DNA of 32,217 nt, taken from contig CACYCE010000005.1 of NCBI GenBank assembly GCA_902772915.1, positions 1 through 32,217 on the forward strand, read 5' to 3'. Numbering within the stretch: the first letter of the stretch is position 1; each line of letters starts with the position of its first letter. Positions 1 to 8,358 of this stretch are shown here, in pieces. The position numbers were made by a program, and so were the translations under genes. This stretch comes from an uncultured Erysipelotrichaceae bacterium (lineage in GTDB: Bacteria > Bacillota_I > Bacilli_A > RFN20 > CAG-288). Below the pieces are notes generated by a model. It saw only the letters and a program-made list of their open reading frames with translations. It had not been told where the DNA came from and did no database searches.

Positions 1-96
1 ACTAAAGCAGCATTAGATGAATATGAAGAAATGAAACAAAATAAAGATAAATATAAAAGATATAATTCATTTAAAGATATTTTGGAGAAAGAATAG
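1..96 (+). CDS. RelB/DinJ-type antitoxin, C-terminal part (5' end outside window)
   Basis: Frame 1 is open from the window edge to TAG at 94-96 and encodes 31 residues containing ALDEYEEMK, KYKRYNSF and a final acidic ILEKE. That succession, an alpha-helix, then a K.YKRY.SF turn, then a short acidic tail, is the usual C-terminus of RelB/DinJ antitoxins, which neutralise a cognate RelE/YafQ mRNA interferase and autoregulate the operon. The N-terminal ribbon-helix-helix is outside the window and cannot be judged. The sequence directly downstream is a broken toxin-like gene, as expected for such a module. The family call rests on motif recall from a short fragment. Confidence 0.6.
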   Translation, partial: TKAALDEYEEMKQNKDKYKRYNSFKDILEKE

Positions 97-216
97 TATT
101 AACAATTTTTAAATCTAATAGATTTCCAAAAGATTTAAGATTAGCTAAAAAAGAGGATTAGATTTATCTTCATTAGAAGAAGTTGTTAATAAGCTTGCAA
201 ATGGGACCCCCAGACA
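96..216 (+). pseudogene. Decayed YafQ/RelE-type toxin gene (frameshifted)
   Basis: Immediately after the antitoxin stop, one frame reads FKSNRFPKDLRLAKK and then stops. Shifting by one base at the A-run near 148-156 continues as GLDLSSLEEVVNKLANG to about base 210. Joined, this matches the beginning of YafQ-family toxins (RFKKDLKLAKKRG.DLS.LEEVV..LANG). No start codon is seen for the first frame, and the later part of the family is not recognisable in 217-377. This is most simply a toxin gene lost by frameshift and decay while the antitoxin survives. A sequencing indel could explain the shift but not the missing C-terminal half. Confidence 0.6.
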
Positions 217-340
217 AACCATCTGGTAAAGAAGATATTTTAATGATTGAAATATTAAAAAGTGAAATAGTACTGAAAATGTATAAATGTGATATTTCTA
301 TAAATTTATCCTCAAAAAACTTAAATATTATAAAAGTCAT

Positions 341-370
341 TTCAATAAAGTTTTGATTTTTATTTATACT
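341..370 (+). promoter_or_regulatory. Probable promoter of the DUF1275 gene
   Basis: TATACT at 365-370 is a good -10 hexamer. TTCAAT at 341-346, 18 bases upstream, is a weak -35. The GTG start at 378 lies only 7 bases after the -10, so a transcript would begin at or next to the start codon (leaderless). There is no Shine-Dalgarno sequence. Confidence 0.4.
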
Positions 371-377
371 ATTAAAT

Positions 378-1088
378 GTGAAGAAGAATAAATACGCTAT
401 ATGCTTCGGTTGGATTTTGTGTTTCGTAGCTGGATTTATTGAAATCTATTCTTTTGCTGTGCGCGGAGTCTTCGCAGCGATGCAGACAGGTAATATGATT
501 ACTCTATTCATTTCTCTAATAGATAAAAATTATAATTTATCTTTAGAAAGAGGAATAGTTATTATAGGTTTTATAGTAGGATTGATAATCGCCGAATTAT
601 TAAAACCTCTATTTAAAAAAAGCAAATTATCTCAAGAATTTTGGTTTATTATTCTCGAAATCCTCTGCTTAATTCCTCCTGTTTGTATACCTGTAGGAAC
701 CAATAAATTATCTTACGATTTATCCGCTAATATCTTCATTGCTCTATTTGGAGCCTTCCAGTTATCAGGTTTTACGTCATTAAACGGTAATACCTTCATC
801 TCCACGATGATGACTGGAGTCTTAAAAAATATAACTGAGCATGCTATAAAAACTATTAAAACTAAAGATCCCAAAGAAAAAGAAAGTACCCTTTTTTATA
901 CATTCATGTTAGTCTTCTTCTTGCTTGGTATAGTCACTTCTTATTTAATTATCGCCTATACTCACGATACTCATCTAACAAGAAGATTAATGCCTTTAAT
1001 GATAATTCCTCTCTTAATAATAGAAATACCTATAAGTTTAATAGCCTTTTCTAAAAAAGGTGACGCAAATGAAAAGAAGGACGATTAA
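378..1088 (+). CDS. DUF1275/YoaK family membrane protein
   Basis: The product is a 236-residue integral membrane protein with about six hydrophobic segments (roughly 8-29, 59-76, 89-107, 116-136, 171-195, 204-224). The N-terminal block FVAGFIEIYSFAVRG followed by MQTGNMI is the family signature of DUF1275 (YoaK of B. subtilis), whose biochemical role is unknown. The end is charged and cytoplasmic (KKGDANEKKDD). The start is GTG; no ATG or ribosome binding site offers a better choice, and the -10 box lies 7 bases upstream. Its TAA overlaps the stop codon of the convergent ATPase gene (shared TTAA), with no room for a terminator between them. Confidence 0.85.
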   Translation: MKKNKYAICFGWILCFVAGFIEIYSFAVRGVFAAMQTGNMITLFISLIDKNYNLSLERGIVIIGFIVGLIIAELLKPLFKKSKLSQEFWFIILEILCLIPPVCIPVGTNKLSYDLSANIFIALFGAFQLSGFTSLNGNTFISTMMTGVLKNITEHAIKTIKTKDPKEKESTLFYTFMLVFFLLGIVTSYLIIAYTHDTHLTRRLMPLMIIPLLIIEIPISLIAFSKKGDANEKKDD

Positions 1089-3751
1089 CGTTCTTCTTTT
1101 TTATTAGGTCCATAAATTTTAATTTCTCTATGGTGTAACATGTAGAATATACTTCCTAGAACTAAAGCTGATGTAGAAATTGCTACAGCGTAAGAATACC
1201 ATTGAGAAGCGTTCATTAAAGATAAATCAATATTAGTAAATGCGTGAGATTTATCTAAGAAGAAGATTCCTAAAGCTAAGATTAAAGAGCCAAAATAAAC
1301 TACACTTCTATATAAATTAAACGGCAGACAGGTAATAAACAATAAAATAAAAGCGATAGTATCGATAGTTAGCACCATCAAAGTTAAATAAGAATTAATA
1401 ATCTCACTTTGAGAAGCGCTGTATTGGAAGAGGTTCTTTTCTTGGAAAGATACGAAGACAATAACAGAAACAGTCATACATAGAGCTGTTGGTAAAGCCC
1501 TAGCTATAACTTGTTTCATAAAGTTACCACGTATCTCTTTATTGTTAGGTTGTAAACCAATTAAGAACGCATCTAAGCCTAGAGGTATCATTTCTATGAT
1601 GAATAAAGAACGTGGAGTGAAAGGATAAGCAACCTTGTATCCAAAGAGGTTGAACAAATTAATTAAGAGTGTTAAGGAAATGACAAATAAACTCTTCATG
1701 ATGAAGACTGAAGCTGAAGATTGAACGTTATTTACAACTCTCCTTCCTTCCCTACAGACATCAGGCATAGTTGAAAAATCAGAATTTAATAAAATTACGT
1801 GAGCCGCAGATCTTGTAGCTTCTGAACCATTAGCCATAGCTACAGCACAGTCAGCTTGTCTCATAGCTAAAATATCGTTAATACCATCTCCAGTCATAGC
1901 GACAGTCTTACCTTTGTTCTTTAAAGTTTTAATAATAATCGCTTTTTGTTCAGGAGTAACTCTACCAAAAACTGTATATTTATCTGCAGCATCTTGAACT
2001 TCTTCTAAAGTTAATTCCGAAAGAGATATGTAATTTTCCGCATTAGGAATACCAGCTTTTTGAGCTATTTTAGAAACAGTCAAAGGAGAGTCTCCAGAAA
2101 TTACTTTAATATCAACTTTATTATCTATAAACCACTTGATAGTCTCAGAGGCATTTTCTCTAACTCTATCCGAAAGAATGAAGACTGCAATCAATTGTTT
2201 TTTACCACTTAGTGCTTCATTTTTAATATCGTTACCTCTGATTAAAGCGATAACTCTATATCCTTCTTCTGAATATTTATCCATCTTTTTTTTAATATCC
2301 AAAGGGACAAAATCACATAGATATTCAGGAGCACCTAAAGCGAAACTCCCCTGTTTATCAAAAGAAGTTAACGAATATTTACGCTCCGACGAGAAAGGAA
2401 TAGTTTTAGTTACATTATAAGAATTATCTAAACCAAATCGTTCTTTTAAAGCTAACGATGTCTTGTTAGCAGTACTTTCTTGAGAGGCAAGATAATTCCC
2501 CATCAATTCATTTAAATCAATGCTATTATCAAAAACTAATTGCTCTTCGAATTTCAAGAATCCATCAGTTAAAGTGCCGGTCTTATCAAAGCAAATGCAG
2601 TTGACTCTAGCTAATCTTTCAATCGAATAGATATCTTGTACTAAAGTTTTTTTCTTAGCTAATTTTATTACTCCTACTGATAAAGCGATAGAAGTTAACA
2701 AAACTAAACCGGAAGGAATCATACCTATAACTGATGCGCTTGTTTTAGTTATAGCGTCTTTTAAAGCTTCAAATTCAGAGGTAAATCTGATTCCCATATC
2801 TTGAATATTGACATAATAATTATTAAATCCTACCCAGACACCTAAAGGTATGACAATAAAAGAAACTATAGTAATGTAAGAATAAATAGTTCGATATAAA
2901 ACTGAAGTGTTTTTCTTAACTTTTTTAGCTTGCAAAGCTAATCTTCCTGCGAATGTGTCTTCACCAACTGATTCAACTTTGCATTTTGCTTGACCAGAAA
3001 CAATAAATGAACCTGCTAATAAATAATCACCTTCGTTTTTCTTGATTGATTTAGCTTCACCAGTCTGGAGAGATTCATTGACTTCTACGCTTCCACCTTT
3101 AACAATAGCGTCGACTGGAACTTGATCTCCCGAAGATAAAACAATGATGTCATCTAAGACAATTTGAGAAGAATCTATAACTTCAGTTTCTCCATCTCTA
3201 ATAACTTTAGTCTTACTAGCGACTATAATCTTTAATTTGTCAGTTACATGCTTAGAATAAATTTGTTGAGCTGTACCAATAATTAAATTAGCAAAAACTA
3301 CAACTCCAAACATGTAGTCAGATAATCTAGCGTTAGATAAAGTTAGCATCAAGATAGCTATAGCAACCATCAAGATATTAAAGTAAGTGACAAAGTTGGT
3401 AAAAATAATTTTTCCCACAGAATTAGTGTATTTTTTAGGAGTGACATTAACCATTCCTTGACTTTTGCGGATATCGATTAATTCCTTAGTTAAACCTTTA
3501 TTAATTTGAGGGTTATATCTTTCAATAGAAGCTTTTTTATTCGCTTCAGCAATAGCTTTCTTCTCTTCTTTTTTTCTTTTATATCCACCTAAAAACTTAT
3601 TGATAATTTGCACTTCCAAGGTCTCGTCAGCATTAAGTGAAATCTTCTTGTTTTTAGCTTCTTCTATCTGTGCGAGTTTAATAGCTTGGGTCTTATCATA
3701 TTTTTCTTTTTCGATTTGATTTTCCTTAGCCTCTATTTCACTTTTTTTCAT
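1085..3751 (-). CDS. P-type cation-translocating ATPase (HAD-IC, Exp7-like)
   Basis: This 888-residue pump has the full P-type set: TGEA in the actuator domain (about 230-233), the phosphorylation motif DKTGTLT with Asp389, a nucleotide-domain GAPE, and the hinge GDGIND (about 621-626). About ten membrane segments flank these. The first 110 residues are cytoplasmic, Lys/Glu-rich and probably coiled-coil. TM4 reads IPSGL (Pro346-Ser347-Gly348) where Ca2+/Mg2+ pumps usually have PEG. I recall this variant from Exp7-like pumps of Firmicutes, so the ion is uncertain; Ca2+ or Mg2+ are candidates. The gene starts 2 bases after rsmI stops and is the last gene of the dnaX operon. Confidence 0.9.
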   Translation of the reverse strand: MKKSEIEAKENQIEKEKYDKTQAIKLAQIEEAKNKKISLNADETLEVQIINKFLGGYKRKKEEKKAIAEANKKASIERYNPQINKGLTKELIDIRKSQGMVNVTPKKYTNSVGKIIFTNFVTYFNILMVAIAILMLTLSNARLSDYMFGVVVFANLIIGTAQQIYSKHVTDKLKIIVASKTKVIRDGETEVIDSSQIVLDDIIVLSSGDQVPVDAIVKGGSVEVNESLQTGEAKSIKKNEGDYLLAGSFIVSGQAKCKVESVGEDTFAGRLALQAKKVKKNTSVLYRTIYSYITIVSFIVIPLGVWVGFNNYYVNIQDMGIRFTSEFEALKDAITKTSASVIGMIPSGLVLLTSIALSVGVIKLAKKKTLVQDIYSIERLARVNCICFDKTGTLTDGFLKFEEQLVFDNSIDLNELMGNYLASQESTANKTSLALKERFGLDNSYNVTKTIPFSSERKYSLTSFDKQGSFALGAPEYLCDFVPLDIKKKMDKYSEEGYRVIALIRGNDIKNEALSGKKQLIAVFILSDRVRENASETIKWFIDNKVDIKVISGDSPLTVSKIAQKAGIPNAENYISLSELTLEEVQDAADKYTVFGRVTPEQKAIIIKTLKNKGKTVAMTGDGINDILAMRQADCAVAMANGSEATRSAAHVILLNSDFSTMPDVCREGRRVVNNVQSSASVFIMKSLFVISLTLLINLFNLFGYKVAYPFTPRSLFIIEMIPLGLDAFLIGLQPNNKEIRGNFMKQVIARALPTALCMTVSVIVFVSFQEKNLFQYSASQSEIINSYLTLMVLTIDTIAFILLFITCLPFNLYRSVVYFGSLILALGIFFLDKSHAFTNIDLSLMNASQWYSYAVAISTSALVLGSIFYMLHHREIKIYGPNKKEER

Positions 3752-3753
3752 AT

Positions 3754-4620
3754 TTATAAATCATTCAATAGTTTATAGACAGTATCTTTATTAACTTTAT
3801 ATTCTACCGCGAGAATTTTAGCAACTTGGCTTTTCTTATTTCCTTCTTTTAATAAAATTTTAGCTTTCTTAATTACTTCCTCTTGAGAAAAAATCTTATC
3901 TTCTTTTTTAAAGCCTTGAACAACGATTACAAACTCGCCTTTTAAAATTAAAGAAGGGTCTTCTTTGACTTCCTTAATTGTACCGTAAATATATTCTTCG
4001 TGAATCTTAGTCAATTCTCTTGATAATGAAATATTTCTATCACTTCCGAAGACTTTTTCTAAAGAATCTAACATCTCTAATAATCTATGAGGAGCTTCGT
4101 AGAATATCAATGTCTCTTCTCTTTCCTTCAATTCTTCTAATTTTCTTTCACGAGCGGAATTCTTAACTGGTAAAAAACCGAAGAAGGAAAAATCCGAAGT
4201 ATCAAAACCCGACATTACTAAAGCGTGAGAAAAAGCTGTAGGGCCAGGAATAGTAGAGACTAAGACTCCCTTATCTAAAGCTTCTTTAATTAACAAAGCT
4301 CCTGGATCAGATATTCCAGGCATACCCGCATCAGAAACAAAAGCTAAAGTTAAATTTTTCAATTTAACTTCTTCAATTAACCTTTTAGCTTCTTGGGCTT
4401 CCTTTTGAGAATAACAAGATACCAATTTCTTAAAAGGGATACCTACTTTGGCTAATAGAGTTGCAGTAACTCTAGTATCTTCACAAGCGATAATATCAGC
4501 TTCAGTTAAAATTTCTTTAGCGCGCAAAGAAAGATCAGAAGAATTCCCTATAGGAGTTCCAACTAAATAGACGATTCCTTCTTTGCCTGAAGAAGTAAAA
4601 GGATTAACGTGAAGAGTCAT
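3754..4620 (-). CDS. rsmI: 16S rRNA (cytidine(1402)-2'-O)-methyltransferase RsmI
   Basis: The protein methylates the 2'-OH of C1402 in the ribosomal decoding centre using SAM. It has 288 residues, as usual for the family, with the tetrapyrrole-methylase fold. Signatures include LVGTPIGNSSDLSLRA near residue 20, ACEDTR at about 46-51, SDAGMPGISDPG at about 96-107 and FYEAPHRL at about 173-180. The C-terminal region (KAKILLKEG to the end) is the helical DUF-like tail often present. The start overlaps the end of ricT by 17 bases, implying translational coupling. Placement after holB-ricT is the classical Firmicutes arrangement. Confidence 0.95.
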   Translation of the reverse strand: MTLHVNPFTSSGKEGIVYLVGTPIGNSSDLSLRAKEILTEADIIACEDTRVTATLLAKVGIPFKKLVSCYSQKEAQEAKRLIEEVKLKNLTLAFVSDAGMPGISDPGALLIKEALDKGVLVSTIPGPTAFSHALVMSGFDTSDFSFFGFLPVKNSARERKLEELKEREETLIFYEAPHRLLEMLDSLEKVFGSDRNISLSRELTKIHEEYIYGTIKEVKEDPSLILKGEFVIVVQGFKKEDKIFSQEEVIKKAKILLKEGNKKSQVAKILAVEYKVNKDTVYKLLNDL

Positions 4621-5815
4621 TATTGGAGTTGTTCTTTGAATGGTGGAAATTGTTATTTTTCTTTCCTTGTTTAAAGGAATTGTTGTTCCCTTTGTTCTTG
4701 TTTTGATTATTTAATGTAGATTTACCGTGATATAACCATTTTTCATCCGAGCGGAAAGGATTCTTTTCGTCTCTTCTCTTTTCGAATTTCTTATTGTTTT
4801 TATTCTTGTTTTCTTTATTAACTCTAGGTTTATCAGTAGAAGGAATCTTTCTATCGGTTGTAGAATCGAAACTTACAACTTCAGATTGCAAGACGTTAGT
4901 TTGGGTTGATAAAGAAGATGAGAAAGTATAAGCGACATTTTCCCTATTCTTTAAAAATTCATCGTTCTTATTATTTTCTTTCTTAACATAAGGTCTATGG
5001 TGCAAGACCGCTTCATATTCTTCTAATGGTATAGTTTCTCTAACAATATCAAAACCCTGTTCAGAATTAGGGTTATCAATTTTACCACTTAAAGAAATCA
5101 TCTTATTTAAAACATTGTAAGAATTAACTGACATTTCTATATCGTTGTAATTTATCTTCGCTCCGATTTTAGGGAAATCTTTCTTAGCTTCAGTATAAGA
5201 ATCATCTTCAAATTTTAAGCAGCAAATTAATTTACCGCATTGGCCTGACAACTTAGGAATATTGATAGCAAGCATTTGATTTTTCGCCATAGCAATACCG
5301 ATACCATCGAAAGTATTTAAGAAAGTTGAACAACATAAAGGTAATCCACACACCCCTATACCTCCGACCATTTGAGCTTTATCTCTAGGTCCGACTTGAC
5401 GCATTTCAATTCTAGCTTTAACGTATTTAGCTAAAACTTTTAAGAGATTTCTAAAATCTACTCTTTGCTCAGAGGTATAAATAATTTTTACTTTCTCGTG
5501 ATCTAAGGATGAGAAGATTCTAAATACTCTCATATCTAGTCCTTCTTTATCAGCTTCTTTCTGGACGAATTGCATAATTTCTACATCGTTTTTAGCAATC
5601 TCGTTATACAAAGTTAAATCTTCTTTAGTCGCGAATCTTTTCACTTCTAAATAAATTGAATAATCTTCCCCTTCTTTAGCTTCACGAACAGAGACTATTT
5701 TACCAAGATATTCATTACCTTCGATTTCCACAACTAAAGAATTTCCTCTCACTTCCTTTTCCGTGTAACAGTAAGTGGGTTTTATTTCTTCTAATTGGAT
5801 ACCAATAATATTCAT
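4604..5815 (-). CDS. ricT: PSP1-domain protein RicT (YaaT), with Asn/Lys-rich tail
   Basis: RicT, with RicA and RicF in B. subtilis, forms an iron-sulfur complex that specifies mRNA cleavage by RNase Y. The PSP1 core occupies about residues 1-270. Conserved cysteines are visible as CGLPLCC (Cys156, 161, 162) and CGKLICCL (Cys193, 198, 199), matching the cluster-binding pattern. Residues about 275-403 are an unusually long, low-complexity extension rich in Asn, Lys, Ser and His, probably disordered and possibly RNA-binding (inference). The usual family length is near 275. It abuts holB without a spacer and overlaps rsmI. Confidence 0.9.
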   Translation of the reverse strand: MNIIGIQLEEIKPTYCYTEKEVRGNSLVVEIEGNEYLGKIVSVREAKEGEDYSIYLEVKRFATKEDLTLYNEIAKNDVEIMQFVQKEADKEGLDMRVFRIFSSLDHEKVKIIYTSEQRVDFRNLLKVLAKYVKARIEMRQVGPRDKAQMVGGIGVCGLPLCCSTFLNTFDGIGIAMAKNQMLAINIPKLSGQCGKLICCLKFEDDSYTEAKKDFPKIGAKINYNDIEMSVNSYNVLNKMISLSGKIDNPNSEQGFDIVRETIPLEEYEAVLHHRPYVKKENNKNDEFLKNRENVAYTFSSSLSTQTNVLQSEVVSFDSTTDRKIPSTDKPRVNKENKNKNNKKFEKRRDEKNPFRSDEKWLYHGKSTLNNQNKNKGNNNSFKQGKKNNNFHHSKNNSNNDSSR

Positions 5816-6769
5816 TTATTTACCCTCCATAATAAGCGCTAAACAAGATAGCGTAAACGTGAAATTCATGTTAGCGCTACTTTTAGCTTTAGCCTCATCT
5901 AATAAAGCGACCGCTTTATCTAAATATTTTTTATACGGATTTAATCCGTTAGTATATACATCTAATATTCCGTCTTTTTTATCTAATAGACAGGAAGTAA
6001 AAATAGTGGAAAGAATACTGTAGAAATAATTATAACATTTATTACTTTTCAAATAATCTCCTCCTCTAATAAGAATGTAATTGGGATCTTCATTTTTCCT
6101 TATTAAAGCATCTAAATAATCTAAACACACTTCGTAAGCGGAATTGAATTCTTTAGAATCTAATATTTCATTCTTTCTCTCTTCTGAATAAACCATCAAA
6201 GATACTAAATAATATGCCCTTCTATCGAATTCACCTTTATACGAATTAACTTTTTGAATAATATCAGGTTTAAAAATAGGAACTAATTGACATCTAGAGA
6301 CAATCGTAGGTAAAACTTTACTTCTATTGTCGGTAGTAAGAATCGCTACAGTATTACCACTAGGTTCTTCTAAAGTTTTTAATAATGCGTTGACCGCCTC
6401 AGAAGTAGAATTTTCAATGTGATTAATAACGTAAGTGGAGATATGATTAACTTCGGCAGTAGACATTGAAAAGAAGTGAGATAATTCTTCGATATTACTT
6501 TTTCTTATAATTTTCTCTTCTCCATCTATAAGCATGAAATCAGGATGAACACCTTTGTTGAATCTAATACAAGAATCACATTCATCACAAGCTAATCCAC
6601 CCTTTTTACAAGATAAAGATTTAGCAATGAACAGAGCCGAATCTAATAGAGGGGAAGAATTTTCACCGTAAAGTAAATAGGCGTGAGATAAACGAGAAGA
6701 TTTAATTCCATTAGAAAAAAGCTTGGAAAGAACGACTTGCTCTTTTAAAAAATCTTCACGAGAATACAT
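5816..6769 (-). CDS. holB: DNA polymerase III subunit delta'
   Basis: This is the delta' clamp-loader subunit, part of the DnaX complex that loads the sliding clamp. It has 317 residues. The P-loop region (YGENSSPLLDSAL) is degenerate, as expected of delta', and a zinc module is formed by Cys54, Cys61, Cys64 and Cys67. NALLKTLEEPS and the VSRCQ (SRC) arginine-finger motif near 160 are present. It lies between tmk (2 bases upstream) and ricT (no gap) in the replication and repair operon headed by its partner dnaX. Confidence 0.93.
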   Translation of the reverse strand: MYSREDFLKEQVVLSKLFSNGIKSSRLSHAYLLYGENSSPLLDSALFIAKSLSCKKGGLACDECDSCIRFNKGVHPDFMLIDGEEKIIRKSNIEELSHFFSMSTAEVNHISTYVINHIENSTSEAVNALLKTLEEPSGNTVAILTTDNRSKVLPTIVSRCQLVPIFKPDIIQKVNSYKGEFDRRAYYLVSLMVYSEERKNEILDSKEFNSAYEVCLDYLDALIRKNEDPNYILIRGGDYLKSNKCYNYFYSILSTIFTSCLLDKKDGILDVYTNGLNPYKKYLDKAVALLDEAKAKSSANMNFTFTLSCLALIMEGK

Positions 6770-6771
6770 CT

Positions 6772-7428
6772 TTATTTAACCTTTGCTAAAAAATCATCAA
6801 TCTTTTCTTTTAAGATTTTGTAAGTTTGTAAATAGACTTCATCCATCGACTTAGAAGCATCGATAGAAATATAACGAGAGGAATATTTCTTTTCCAATTC
6901 CTTATAGCCATCGTAGACTTTTTGATGGAAAGATAATTTTTCGTTATCTAATCTATCCATCTTCTCTCCTCTTTTTGAAGATATTCTTCTTAGCCCTTCT
7001 TCAGGATCTAAATCAAAAAATAACGTCCAATTAGGAAATCTTCCATCTATTGCAAACATGTTAATTTTTAAAATTTCATCCGCTCCTAAATCTCTCCCAT
7101 AACCTTGATAGGCTAAAGAAGAGTCGACAAATCTATCGGTGATTACTATTTGATTATCATCTAAAAGTGGAAATAACTGTTGAGCCATAAGTTGTCTTCT
7201 TGAAGCAGCGTAAAGAAGAGCCTCAGTCTTGATATCTTCATCTTTATTGTCGATATCTAGAATGATATTTCTAATCTTCTCAGAAATTTTATTTCCCCCA
7301 GGTTCTCTAGTTAATAAGAAAGAATAACCTTCTTGTTTCAAACGAGCGCAAGCTCTTTCTAAAGCGGAAGATTTACCTGAACCATCGCATCCTTCAGCGG
7401 ATATTAATAAACCTTTTTCGTGCAGCAT
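6772..7428 (-). CDS. tmk: Thymidylate kinase
   Basis: The enzyme phosphorylates dTMP to dTDP for DNA synthesis. It has 218 residues, the normal size. P-loop GCDGSGKS lies at 13-20, REPGG at about 41-45 and the DRF motif at Asp98-Arg99-Phe100, followed by SSLAYQG. The lid region carries RRISSKRGEKMDR. It is the middle gene of the dnaX operon, 2 bases after recR and 2 bases before holB, as in other Firmicutes. Confidence 0.95.
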   Translation of the reverse strand: MLHEKGLLISAEGCDGSGKSSALERACARLKQEGYSFLLTREPGGNKISEKIRNIILDIDNKDEDIKTEALLYAASRRQLMAQQLFPLLDDNQIVITDRFVDSSLAYQGYGRDLGADEILKINMFAIDGRFPNWTLFFDLDPEEGLRRISSKRGEKMDRLDNEKLSFHQKVYDGYKELEKKYSSRYISIDASKSMDEVYLQTYKILKEKIDDFLAKVK

Positions 7429-7430
7429 AA

Positions 7431-8039
7431 TTAGTCTCCTTCTTTCATATCTAATCGCCCTCTTAAAGAGCGCTCAATTGTCAATTCATCGACGTATTCT
7501 AGATCCGCTCCTATAGGTAAGCCATAAGCCAATCTAGTAATCTTAACAGGAAATTCACTTAAGATTTTATGAATGTAAGAAGCGGTTAATTCCCCATCTA
7601 AAGTTGATGAACAAGCTAAGATTACTTCTTTGATTGTTCCTTTAGATACTAAATCTTTAAGTTCGTTGATTCTTATATCGTCAGGTCCTCTGCCTTTCAA
7701 TGGAGAAAGAGTGTTACCTAAAACGAAATATTTACCATTGTATTTGTTAGTTTTTTCAAAAGTCAAAATATTTTTAGCGTCAATTAAAACTAACAAAGTC
7801 GATTCATCTCTAGTAGGATCATCACATATAGGACATTTATCAGTGTCGATTTTCATTCCGCATTTAGGGCAAGAATGAACATGCTCATTAACATATTTTA
7901 AAGATGAGACGAATTCTTCAATTTCTTCATCGCTAAAAGACAAAGTCGCGTAAGCTAATCTCTCCGCGGTCTTACTTCCTATACCGGGAAGTTTTTTATA
8001 GATTGCAATAAGTTTAGTAACTGAATCTATTTGTTCCAT
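7431..8039 (-). CDS. recR: Recombination protein RecR
   Basis: RecR acts with RecF/RecO to load RecA at gapped DNA. The 202-residue protein shows, in order, a helix-hairpin-helix (LPGIGSKTAERLAY, about 17-30), a four-Cys zinc finger (Cys57, 60, 69, 72) and a Toprim domain from about 80, with LSPLKGRGPDD as the typical RecR loop. It starts 3 bases after ybaB. The recR-ybaB-dnaX linkage is conserved across bacteria. Confidence 0.96.
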   Translation of the reverse strand: MEQIDSVTKLIAIYKKLPGIGSKTAERLAYATLSFSDEEIEEFVSSLKYVNEHVHSCPKCGMKIDTDKCPICDDPTRDESTLLVLIDAKNILTFEKTNKYNGKYFVLGNTLSPLKGRGPDDIRINELKDLVSKGTIKEVILACSSTLDGELTASYIHKILSEFPVKITRLAYGLPIGADLEYVDELTIERSLRGRLDMKEGD

Positions 8040-8042
8040 AAA

Positions 8043-8342
8043 TTAGAATCCACCAAATTGGGATTGCATGGAAGAAGCAATTTGTGCGGTAGCTTCATCG
8101 ATCTTTTTGTTAACTTCTGTAAAAGCCGCTTTAACCATATCTTCAATCATTTCTTTATCTTCAGGATTTAAAACATCCTTGTCGAATTCAACTTTCTCTA
8201 CGACATGATTGCCGTAAACTGAAACTTTTAAAGCTCCTCCTGCTACTGAAGCAGTAAAAAGAGTATTTTCAACTTCATCTTGTTTCTTTTTCATCTCTTC
8301 TTGCATCTGTTGAGCTTGTCTCATTAATTTATTTAAATCCAT
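8043..8342 (-). CDS. YbaB/EbfC family nucleoid-associated protein
   Basis: The product is a 99-residue dimeric DNA-binding protein of the YbaB/EbfC family, usually encoded between dnaX and recR. The sequence begins MDLNKLMRQAQQMQEEM and contains the core GGALKVSVYGNHVVEKVEFD, followed by a helical part ending in SQFGGF, all family-typical. Its cellular role (nucleoid association) is family knowledge. It starts 16 bases downstream of dnaX. Confidence 0.95.
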   Translation of the reverse strand: MDLNKLMRQAQQMQEEMKKKQDEVENTLFTASVAGGALKVSVYGNHVVEKVEFDKDVLNPEDKEMIEDMVKAAFTEVNKKIDEATAQIASSMQSQFGGF

Positions 8343-8358
8343 AATCTATAATCTCTTT

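Noticed and set aside
2136-2420. Open frame of 94 codons on the + strand inside the P-type ATPase gene
   Set aside because: Antisense to conserved coding sequence, with no ribosome binding site and no recognisable protein. Similar antisense frames inside ricT, recR, tldD, aroC, tyrA and GH28 were rejected for the same reasons.
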